A stretch of DNA of 12,635 bases from Gemmatimonadota bacterium (GTDB taxonomy: Bacteria; Gemmatimonadota; Gemmatimonadetes; Gemmatimonadales; GWC2-71-9). The stretch covers positions 1-12,635 of the forward strand of contig QHTW01000231.1 in assembly GCA_003220955.1 (NCBI GenBank), given 5' to 3'. The notes beneath the pieces were generated by a model. The model did not search any database and had not been told where the DNA came from. It worked only from the letters and a program-made list of their open reading frames with translations. Positions 7,555 through 12,635 of this stretch are shown here, in pieces. The translations under genes and the position numbers were made by a program. Positions within the stretch are counted from its first letter, which is position 1; each line of letters begins with the position of its first letter.

Positions 7555-8031
7555 ATGGTCATTCAGCTAAAGAAAGGCCGCGACGGCCCAGCAACACTCG
7601 CCTGCGTCAGGGTCGATGGGACGCGCACCTGGGGCAAGGAGCATCTGTTCTTCCCCGTACACGACATTACCCATTGCGCCGTTGAAAGCGTGCTCGGCTT
7701 CGACCAAGCGTTCTTCGGGTTGATCGCGGCGGGGTGGGACATCGACGATTTCGAGAAACCGGGGGCGAGCCGGAGAATGCCATTCCAGGCACTGGTCGCC
7801 GAGCACGTTGTCGGCGTCTTCGATCGCGAGCGCGCGCTGCCCGCACCGCTGACCGTTGCGGAATTCAACGAGACGGTGCTCGCGAGCCTGCCGCCGCTTC
7901 AGCGCGAAGTATTCAAACCCCTTACCGACGCCCAGGTCTCGCAAGTGCGTGAGTTGCGGAGCACATTGGAGGCTCGTTGGCACGCGCTACCGGTGGGCGC
8001 GACTATGGAGGTAACATTCCCCGCACGATGA
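7555..8031 (+). CDS. Conserved protein of unknown function with HDxxH motif
   Basis: A 158-residue protein with no signal sequence or membrane segment. The recognisable core is LFFPVHDITHCAVESVLGFD (31-50) followed by QAFFGLIAAGWDIDDFEKPG (51-70). HDITH (36-40) with nearby His84 and several acidic residues could bind a metal, but this is inference from residue type. The C-terminal third (about 115-145) is predicted helical and rich in Gln, Arg and Glu. I have the impression that the core occurs in many unannotated bacterial proteins, and I know of no experimental function. The ATG at 7555 lies nine bases after the PQQ gene's stop, with AGGGG at 7546-7550 close upstream. Its stop overlaps the start of the DUF1801 gene (ATGA), so the two are probably co-translated. 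The coding call is firm. Confidence 0.8.
   Translation: MVIQLKKGRDGPATLACVRVDGTRTWGKEHLFFPVHDITHCAVESVLGFDQAFFGLIAAGWDIDDFEKPGASRRMPFQALVAEHVVGVFDRERALPAPLTVAEFNETVLASLPPLQREVFKPLTDAQVSQVRELRSTLEARWHALPVGATMEVTFPAR
8007..8012 (+). promoter_or_regulatory. Candidate ribosome binding site for the DUF1801 gene
   Basis: GGAGGT, a near-perfect Shine-Dalgarno core, lies inside the end of the upstream gene. The spacing to the ATG at 8028 is 15 bases, longer than usual. Translational coupling through the ATGA overlap may matter more. The site supports a start at or near 8028 rather than the upstream in-frame ATG at 7977. Confidence 0.4.
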
Positions 8032-8375
8032 TCCCGAAGGTGCGTAGCTACTTCACCTCGACGCCTCCCAAGGCACGCGCAGCCCTCAAACAGATCCGGG
8101 CCGCCATTCGCTCGGTCGCGCCGCGCGCTGAGGAGGCGTTCAGTTACCAGATTCCCGCCTTCAAACTCAATGGCCGCATGCTCGTGTGGTATGCCGCATT
8201 CAAGAACCACTGCAGCCTGTATCCGATGACCGGTGCGATCCGGCGGAAGCTCGCCGGGGACCTGAAGGGATTCGAGATGTCGAAGGGGACAGTCCGGCTA
8301 CCGCTCGCGAAACCAATACCAGTGGGGCTCGTCAAGAAACTGGTCAAAGCGCGCATGGCTGAAACGGACCGGTGA
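8028..8375 (+). CDS. DUF1801 (YdhG-like) family protein
   Basis: A 115-residue cytosolic protein of the DUF1801 family. The signature is clear: EEAFSYQIPAFKLNGRMLVW (35-54), then YAAFKNHCSLYPMTGAI (55-71), and a C-terminal segment with KGTVRLPLAKPIP (86-98) before a final basic helix (VGLVKKLVKARM). Some family members, such as Bacillus YdhG/Fra, are described as iron chaperones; others have no assigned role, so the function here is open. The start is set by the family's usual beginning (VRSYFTSTPPKARAALKQIR) and by the ATGA overlap with the preceding gene. The family is full length, with no sign of damage. It is followed six bases later by the channel-like membrane protein. Confidence 0.87.
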   Translation: MIPKVRSYFTSTPPKARAALKQIRAAIRSVAPRAEEAFSYQIPAFKLNGRMLVWYAAFKNHCSLYPMTGAIRRKLAGDLKGFEMSKGTVRLPLAKPIPVGLVKKLVKARMAETDR

Positions 8376-8381
8376 ACGACG

Positions 8382-8729
8382 ATGTACGAAGACCGCCGGA
8401 CCCCGCCTCTCCCCCCCAGACGCTTCGCGCGGCGTATGGCAAACCACGTCGGCGTGGCGGCGGGATTGATTGCCTTCTCGCTGCTGGTCGGGATGTGGGG
8501 CTACGAGCACTACGAACACCTTCTCTGGCGCGACGCGTTTTTGAACACCGCGATGCTGCTCGGAGGGATGGGGCCTGTAGATCCGCTACACAGTAACGGC
8601 GGTAAAGTATTTGCCGGGATCTTCGCCCTGTACGCGGGCATGGTCTTCCTGGTTGTGGCGGGACTCTTGCTCGTGCCGGTGATTCACCGCATCGCGCACC
8701 TGTTCCATTTCGAAGGCGGGCCGCGCTGA
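8382..8729 (+). CDS. Two-helix membrane protein with potassium-channel-like pore layout
   Basis: A 115-residue protein with a basic N-terminal tail (MYEDRRTPPLPPRRFARRM), one membrane helix at about 22-40, a re-entrant-like amphipathic stretch at 50-66 (RDAFLNTAMLLGGMGPV) and a second helix at about 76-101, ending in a His-rich segment (HRIAHLFHF, 102-110). The order helix, short pore-like helix, turn, helix, together with the series GMGPVDPL, GGKVFA and ALYAGMVFL, resembles the pore module of potassium channels (GYGDxxP, LGRxFA, ALxGxxxF). The selectivity filter TVGYG is absent and GGMGP stands in its place. I believe similar unannotated proteins are widespread. The channel comparison is my inference, and ion conduction is not claimed. 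ATG at 8382 is accepted; Met19 is an alternative start. No strong Shine-Dalgarno sequence is visible. Confidence 0.78.
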   Translation: MYEDRRTPPLPPRRFARRMANHVGVAAGLIAFSLLVGMWGYEHYEHLLWRDAFLNTAMLLGGMGPVDPLHSNGGKVFAGIFALYAGMVFLVVAGLLLVPVIHRIAHLFHFEGGPR

Positions 8730-8730
8730 C

Positions 8731-9273
8731 GTGGACTTCGATCTGGCGCTGGCGACCGAGGTTCTCGAACGCACGCCCGGTACGCTGCGCGCGCTGCTGC
8801 AGAATGTCAGCCAAGAGTGGGCGCGCGGCACGGAGGGTCCGGACACCTTCAGCCCGTTCGACAACATCGGTCATTTGATCGACGGCGAAGAAACCGACTG
8901 GATGCCGCGCGCGCGGATCATCCTCGCCCAGGGCAAGAACCGCCGCTTCGAGCCCTATGACCGCTTCCGCCACCGCGCCCGGAACGCCAAGCGCACGCTG
9001 GATTCTCTGCTCGAGGAGTTTGCCCGGCTGCGTGTCGCGAACCTCCGCACGCTCGAGTCCTGGGGGTTGTCCGACCAACAGCTCGATCTGGCGGGGGAAC
9101 ACCCCAGCCTCGGCTCGGTCACGCTGCGGCAGCTGTTGGCGGCGTGGGTCGTCCACGATCTCGGACACATCGCTCAGGTCGCCCGCGTGATGGCGAAGCA
9201 GTACCGGGCCGATGTGGGGCCGTGGATGCCATACCTGCCGGTACTGACAGATCACGAAAAACCGCGGTCGTAG
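8731..9273 (+). CDS. DinB-fold metal-dependent protein
   Basis: A 180-residue protein of the DinB/YfiT-like four-helix superfamily. The three metal-ligand histidines are visible: His48 in FDNIGHLIDGE (43-53), and His142 and His146 in AAWVVHDLGHIAQVARVM (137-154). The family includes DNA-damage-inducible proteins of unknown role and thiol-dependent transferases, for example with bacillithiol or mycothiol; nothing here identifies a substrate. The N-terminal helix (ALATEVLERTPGTLRALLQN, 6-25) matches the family's usual opening, so the GTG at 8731 is accepted although no strong Shine-Dalgarno sequence precedes it. It begins one base after the preceding gene's stop and is the last gene of the close-packed run from 7555. 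It should be cytosolic, and length is normal. Confidence 0.87.
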   Translation: MDFDLALATEVLERTPGTLRALLQNVSQEWARGTEGPDTFSPFDNIGHLIDGEETDWMPRARIILAQGKNRRFEPYDRFRHRARNAKRTLDSLLEEFARLRVANLRTLESWGLSDQQLDLAGEHPSLGSVTLRQLLAAWVVHDLGHIAQVARVMAKQYRADVGPWMPYLPVLTDHEKPRS

Positions 9274-9487
9274 GGGCAAAACCCTAGCTTCTGAAGTGCC
9301 AACCGTTTATGTTGAAGTGTTCATTTGTCTGGCAGTGCCCTCGGTAGAGGGGTCGAACATCAGGCGGCGCCTGCGGGCCTTGGCATCGGGTCGAGGTAAC
9401 GTGCATCGGCGCGCCGTGGTAACTCGGCGACCCTCCCCACGCACCAGCCAGCCTTAACTACGGCGAAACACGCCTTTATCAAGAGCC

Positions 9488-9530
9488 CGACGCAGCAGAC
9501 ACGCGTCGTACAGTTCCTCGCTTCGAGGGA
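9488..9530 (+). promoter_or_regulatory. Two consecutive hairpins in the leader of the NYN-domain gene
   Basis: The first is CGACGC (9488-9493) pairing with GCGTCG (9503-9508) around a nine-base loop. The second is TTCCTCG (9514-9520) pairing with CGAGGGA (9524-9530) around CTT, with one G-T wobble. They are five bases apart and end 45 bases before the ATG at 9576. There is no poly-T tail, so they are more likely leader structure than terminators. The following gene encodes an RNA-acting protein, so self-regulation is possible but unproven. Confidence 0.35.
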
Positions 9531-9559
9531 CGTGCTACCCGCTTGTCCAGCCCCAGGGC

Positions 9560-9563
9560 AGGA
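9560..9563 (+). promoter_or_regulatory. Ribosome binding site supporting the ATG at 9576
   Basis: AGGA lies 12 bases before the ATG at 9576, within GGGCAGGAACAG. It falls inside the frame if the upstream TTG at 9543 were used, which argues for the ATG as the start. Confidence 0.4.
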
Positions 9564-9575
9564 ACAGAATCCGTT

Positions 9576-11366
9576 ATGACACCGCAGCAAGCTCACAATC
9601 ATTTACCACGCCCCATACACAAAGAACCGCCCGCCCACGCGCCCAATGCGGCACTGATGATCGACTTCGACAACGTCACCATGGCGATTCGATCGGACCT
9701 CCAGACCGAACTGAAGCGCCTGCTCCAGTCGGAGATCATCCGCGGGAAGGTCGCCGTGCAACGCGCCTACGCCGACTGGCGCCGCTATCCCCAATACATC
9801 GTGCCGCTCTCCGAATCTTCCATCGATCTCATCTTTGCCCCGGCGCACGGTGCGAACAAGAAGAACGCCACAGACATCCGGTTGGCGATCGACGCGCTGG
9901 AGCTCGTCTTCACGCGGCCCGAGATCGGCACGTTCATTCTGCTCTCCGGCGATTCGGACTTCTCTTCGCTGGTGCTGAAGCTCAAGGAATACGGCAAGTA
10001 CGTGATCGGGGTCGGCATCCGTGAGTCCTCGAGCGACCTCCTGATCCAGAATTGCGACGAGTACTACTCCTACAACGAGCTGGCCGGCTTCACGAAGACG
10101 AGCGATGTCGAGTATGTGAAGCGCGATCCGTGGGAGCTGGTCGTGGAAGCCGTCAAGCAGATGACGGCGCACAATGACGTCATGCGCTCCGATCGGCTGA
10201 AGCAGGTGATGCAGGAGATCGACCCGAACTTCGACGAGAAGGACGCTGGATTCTCGCGCTTCAGCAAATTCGTGATCGAAGCCGCACGCCGCGGGTTGAT
10301 CACCCTGACGCGCCTGGACAATGGCCAGTACGAGATCGCACTCGGTCCACAGGTCCAAGGCGCGGCGGCGCAGCCCGCCCTCGCCGCGATGAGCGAAGCC
10401 AACGAGAAACCCCGCAGCCGGCGAGGCGGCCGGGGACGAGGACGCGGCGGCCGAGAGCGTGAAGAACTGCCAGGGGCGTCCGCTGAGCCAGCCCAGCCGG
10501 ATGAGCCCGGGCAGTCCGGGGAGCCGGAAGCACCGGCTGAGCCAGCGGCGAAGTCCGGGTTTTTCGGGGACGCGTTCGGGTTGATCAAGCAGGCCGTCGG
10601 CCGTATCGGCATAGAGGACGAGCCGGCCCCCCAGGAAGAAGAGAAGCAGGCCAGCGACGAGACGGACGTTCCGCGTCCGGTTTTGTCGGCTCCGACACCG
10701 GACATGGAAGACGAAGACGACATTCCGATGCCCATTTCGTCGGCGCCGCCACCGCCCTACAGCACACCGTCGTCGACGCCAGGCGGTATTCCGATGCGCA
10801 GCGCGCGTTTCCGCCGCGGCTCACGCGGCGGCGCCCGTCGTCCCGGCGCCGCGGGAGGCGTCCCCGAGATCCCAAAGATCGGCGTCGTGGAAGTCGACCC
10901 CAACTTTCGGCCGCGTGGTGACGTGGTGCCCCCGACCAAGCCCGCGATCGGACAACCGAGCCCTGGAGGTCCCGCGTCTGGCGCCGGCCAGGAGCGCGGC
11001 GAGCGCGGAAGCCGTGGAGGTGGTCGCGGCGGTCGCGGAGGAAGGGATCGAGGCCCCCGCGGTGAGAACGGCGAGCGCGGCGAGCGTGGCGAGCGTGGTG
11101 GTCGTGGCCGTCGTGGTGGACGTGGAGGGCGGGGTCGGGGACCGCGTCGTTTTGAGTCCGACCAGGCCGACGCCACCAACCACGATGCGCGGCCGGCGGC
11201 AACGCACGCGAGGGAGCGAGCGGAAACATCGGCACCGCCGCCAGCCCCTCCCCCTCCCCCTCCCGCGCTGCCCAAATTGGCGGAGAACGAGCCGGGAGAA
11301 TCCTTCTGGTCGAAGGTGAAGCGCGGCCTGACCGGTGGTGGCGGCAGCTCCGGAGGCGCAGCCTAA
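9576..11366 (+). CDS. NYN-domain ribonuclease-like protein with OST-HTH domain and RGG-rich disordered tail
   Basis: A 596-residue protein. Residues 25-178 form a LabA-like NYN (PIN-fold) domain: AALMIDFDNV (26-35, Asp30 and Asp32), ATDIRLAIDALEL (98-110, Asp100 and Asp106) and FILLSGDSDFSSLV (120-133, Asp126 and Asp128), so the acidic metal-binding set of this nuclease fold is intact. Residues about 184-258 look like an OST-HTH/LOTUS winged helix (WELVVEAVKQM to NGQYEIAL), a module that binds RNA. The rest is low complexity: RGG-type basic blocks at 279-293, 409-428 and 472-525, acidic and Pro-rich stretches between, and a polyproline run at 554-563. Two amphipathic segments stand out, GFFGDAFGLIKQAVGRIG (328-345) and ESFWSKVKRGL (575-585). 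The likely role is RNA binding and cleavage in the cytosol; targets are unknown. The arginine/glycine tail is unusual for bacteria. A GTG-start glycosylase gene follows two bases later. Confidence 0.88.
   Translation: MTPQQAHNHLPRPIHKEPPAHAPNAALMIDFDNVTMAIRSDLQTELKRLLQSEIIRGKVAVQRAYADWRRYPQYIVPLSESSIDLIFAPAHGANKKNATDIRLAIDALELVFTRPEIGTFILLSGDSDFSSLVLKLKEYGKYVIGVGIRESSSDLLIQNCDEYYSYNELAGFTKTSDVEYVKRDPWELVVEAVKQMTAHNDVMRSDRLKQVMQEIDPNFDEKDAGFSRFSKFVIEAARRGLITLTRLDNGQYEIALGPQVQGAAAQPALAAMSEANEKPRSRRGGRGRGRGGREREELPGASAEPAQPDEPGQSGEPEAPAEPAAKSGFFGDAFGLIKQAVGRIGIEDEPAPQEEEKQASDETDVPRPVLSAPTPDMEDEDDIPMPISSAPPPPYSTPSSTPGGIPMRSARFRRGSRGGARRPGAAGGVPEIPKIGVVEVDPNFRPRGDVVPPTKPAIGQPSPGGPASGAGQERGERGSRGGGRGGRGGRDRGPRGENGERGERGERGGRGRRGGRGGRGRGPRRFESDQADATNHDARPAATHARERAETSAPPPAPPPPPPALPKLAENEPGESFWSKVKRGLTGGGGSSGGAA
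10989..11150 (+). repeat. Degenerate GGN/CGN codon repeat encoding the main RGG block
   Basis: This part of the NYN-domain gene consists almost wholly of Arg, Gly and Glu codons, with close repeats of GGCGAGCG(C/T) at 10998-11005 and again around 11069-11092. At the protein level it gives ERGERGERGGRGRRGGRGG-like series. The end (11124-11140) carries G-tracts GG, GGG, GGGG and GGGG that could form a quadruplex on the + strand. Repeats of this kind can change length by slippage; the frame stays open here. Confidence 0.7.
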
Positions 11367-11368
11367 CG

Positions 11369-11950
11369 GTGCGAGGCAGCGCCGTGCAGGCGAGGTTCTA
11401 CGCGCGACCGACAGAAGCGGTCGCGCGTGGGCTATTGGGACAGATCCTCGTCAGCGATGTCGGCGGCCGGCGCCAACAAACCGCCGGCCGGATCGTAGAA
11501 GTGGAAGCGTACGTTGGTCCGCACGACCCCGCGTGTCATGCGTATGGCCATCGACGCACCGCTCGAACCGAGCCGCTTTATGGACCGCCCGGGACCGCCT
11601 ACGTCTACTTCACGTACGGCATGCATTGGTGTCTCAACGCGGTGACCGAACCGCGCGAGTATCCGGCCGCCGTCCTGATTCGTGCGCTGGAGCCGATCGC
11701 GGGGTTGGAGACGATGCGGGTGCGGCGCGGCAAGGACCCGCTGTGCTCCGGTCCTGCTCGCCTCTGCGAGGCGCTCGGCGTTACCGGCGCCCTGAACGGC
11801 GTCTCGCTCCAGCGCGGCGTGCTCCGGATCGTCGAAGGATCCAGCCCGAGGCGGGGCGAGATCATGACCGGCCCGCGCATCGGGATCAGGCAAGCCGCGG
11901 ATTGGCCGCTGCGGTTCTATCTCAAGGACTCGCCGTGGGTGTCGCGCTAG
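11369..11950 (+). CDS. Alkyladenine (3-methyladenine) DNA glycosylase, AAG/MPG family
   Basis: A 193-residue base-excision repair enzyme that removes alkylated purines from DNA. The family signature is IVEVEAYVGPHDPACHAYG (42-60). Glu46, Tyr48 and His57 sit at the same spacing as human AAG catalytic Glu125, base-stacking Tyr127 and His136. Then come YVYFTYGMHWCLN (78-90), the VLIRALEP segment (102-109, Arg105 matching human Arg182) and SGPARLCEALGV (127-138), all as expected. Length fits bacterial members. The GTG at 11369 lies two bases after the NYN gene's stop; another GTG at 11384 (giving MQARFYARPTEAVARG) is almost equally good. The protein is cytosolic and probably transcribed with the NYN gene. 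Its stop lies directly against the stop of the convergent gene, leaving no room for a separate terminator. Confidence 0.93.
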   Translation: MRGSAVQARFYARPTEAVARGLLGQILVSDVGGRRQQTAGRIVEVEAYVGPHDPACHAYGHRRTARTEPLYGPPGTAYVYFTYGMHWCLNAVTEPREYPAAVLIRALEPIAGLETMRVRRGKDPLCSGPARLCEALGVTGALNGVSLQRGVLRIVEGSSPRRGEIMTGPRIGIRQAADWPLRFYLKDSPWVSR

Positions 11951-12635
11951 TTAGTGCCGCTCGCCAATCCCTTCCTTCGAAGTCCCCAGGCTGACGCGAA
12001 CACCGCCCTGCAGGCTGTGGGTGTTGCTCTGGAGCAGGAAGTTGCTCGCGCTCGACGTCAGCAGCCAATGCGCGAACACGTTCAACTTGCTCGAATAGTT
12101 GATCTGGAGTCCGCCCATCACCCAGAAGAACGCCTTACTGGAGGCATCGTTGACGCGGTCGTCGGCCTGGGAAGCCTGACTCAAATCGCATCCCGTGCAG
12201 TCGACCACCGGGTTCAAGATCTGCATGATCGCGAACCCGACGCCGCCGAACGGTTCGATCACCTTCTGGGTCGGGTACGCGAGCACACCGAACATGAGCC
12301 GGCGTACGCGATTGAACGCGACGTCGCGACACGGCGCCGCCCCGACCGAGCAGCCGGACGAATTCGGATCGAAGATCACCGCGTTCGCATCGGAGAGGAA
12401 GAGCGCCTGCTCGTAGGCGACATACAGGGCCGTGCGGCGCGACGTGATCAGCCAGTGGCCACCGACAATCGGGTCGTACACATAGGGCTGCGTATTCGTC
12501 TTGGAGAGGAAGAAGCCACCCTGCGCGCCCCAGTACCACTGGAAATTCGTGTTGAAGCCGCGGCCCTGCTGCGGTGGAATGAAGAAGTAGGACGCGCCGA
12601 TTGACCCCTGGACTTGGCCCGTGAAGGCGTTGGTG
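11951..12635 (-). CDS. Outer-membrane beta-barrel-like protein, N-terminus beyond the window
   Basis: The frame is open to the right edge; 227 residues are present. Alternating polar/hydrophobic strands rich in Gly, Phe, Tyr and Trp suggest a transmembrane or surface barrel: SIGASYFFIPPQQGRGFNT, FQWYWGAQGGFFLSKTNT, HWLITSRRTALYVAYEQAL, RRLMFGVLAYPTQKVIEPFG, AFFWVMGGLQINYSSKLNVF and a final strand HSLQGGVRVSLG. Cysteines in a loop (CSVGAAPC, and CTGC further on) may form disulfides outside the cell. I recognise no named family. The protein ends with a short tail (TSKEGIGERH) rather than the aromatic last residue typical of BAM substrates. GTG at 12481 would be an internal start only, because codons continue in frame upstream to the edge without a stop. 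Real gene with high confidence; barrel assignment moderate. Confidence 0.75.
   Translation of the reverse strand, partial: TNAFTGQVQGSIGASYFFIPPQQGRGFNTNFQWYWGAQGGFFLSKTNTQPYVYDPIVGGHWLITSRRTALYVAYEQALFLSDANAVIFDPNSSGCSVGAAPCRDVAFNRVRRLMFGVLAYPTQKVIEPFGGVGFAIMQILNPVVDCTGCDLSQASQADDRVNDASSKAFFWVMGGLQINYSSKLNVFAHWLLTSSASNFLLQSNTHSLQGGVRVSLGTSKEGIGERH

Larger units (their letters stand above)
9274..9575 (+). promoter_or_regulatory. Gene-free region, presumed promoter and leader of the NYN-domain gene
   Basis: These 302 bases are the longest stretch without a gene. The first 60 are relatively AT-rich. A weak hairpin, CCCTC (9338-9342) with GAGGG (9347-9351), has no T-run, so it is not a convincing terminator for the DinB-fold gene. 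No standard -35/-10 pair is evident. Two stronger hairpins near the 3' end are listed separately. A Cys-rich open frame on the - strand (9360-9602) looks like chance. Confidence 0.45.

Noticed and set aside
4406..9273. A new defence or biosynthetic system spanning the middle of the window
   Set aside because: The genes belong to unrelated general families, and nothing links them beyond close packing and shared orientation.
9543..9575. TTG start eleven codons upstream of the NYN gene
   Set aside because: The ATG at 9576 has AGGA at a reasonable distance and the extra residues carry no conserved sequence.
9360..9602. An 80-codon open frame on the - strand in the intergenic region
   Set aside because: It is Cys-rich with no recognisable domain, overlaps the start of the NYN gene, and such frames are common by chance in GC-rich DNA.
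10989..11150. Repeat block as a possible CRISPR or mobile element signal
   Set aside because: The repeats are short, degenerate and in frame with an RGG tail; there are no spacers or terminal repeats.
12135..12539. A second - strand open frame overlapping the barrel-like gene
   Set aside because: It is Arg-rich with no motifs, while the other frame gives continuous strand-like sequence to the window edge.

Overview
This is a GC-rich window of tightly packed chromosomal genes from a Gram-negative bacterium. Signs of this are exported or lipoprotein-like proteins, an outer-membrane barrel-like protein at the right edge, and a PQQ dehydrogenase fused to cytochrome c. The gene styles resemble soil phyla such as Gemmatimonadota or Acidobacteriota. 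These include the first gene's family, the Gfo/Idh/MocA oxidoreductase beside a cytochrome-containing PQQ dehydrogenase, and many small conserved unknowns. That placement is a judgement of style; there is no rRNA or other phylogenetic marker here. I see no tRNA, rRNA, CRISPR array, insertion sequence or phage gene.

Layout. (1) 2-1153: 3' part of a secreted repeat/propeller-like protein, cut by the left edge. (2) 1170-3357: a translationally coupled trio on the + strand: a GlpF-type aquaglyceroporin, a four-helix membrane protein and an exported GH130-like glycosidase. (3) 3361-4299: a putative lipoprotein of unknown function on the - strand, convergent with GH130 and divergent from the next gene. 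(4) 4406-7545: a Gfo/Idh/MocA oxidoreductase abutting a PQQ-cytochrome c dehydrogenase. The dehydrogenase frame is broken near 7246, apparently by a deletion of about 34 bases. (5) 7555-9273: four small close-packed genes: an HDxxH protein of unknown function, a DUF1801 protein, a two-helix membrane protein with a potassium-channel-like pore layout, and a DinB-fold protein. (6) 9274-9575: the only gene-free stretch of about 300 bases, with two hairpins just before the next gene. (7) 9576-11950: a NYN-OST-HTH ribonuclease-like protein with a long RGG-rich disordered tail, then an alkyladenine DNA glycosylase. (8) 11951-12635: an outer-membrane barrel-like protein on the - strand, cut by the right edge.

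How they may work together. The glpF/GH130 trio and the Gfo/Idh plus PQQ dehydrogenase pair fit envelope-based uptake and oxidation of sugars or polyols. No substrate can be read from the sequence. The NYN protein and the glycosylase act on RNA and DNA respectively and only share an orientation. I found no convincing new multi-gene system. The most interesting items are the RGG-tailed NYN protein with its structured leader, the channel-like protein lacking a selectivity filter, and the internal deletion in the PQQ dehydrogenase.
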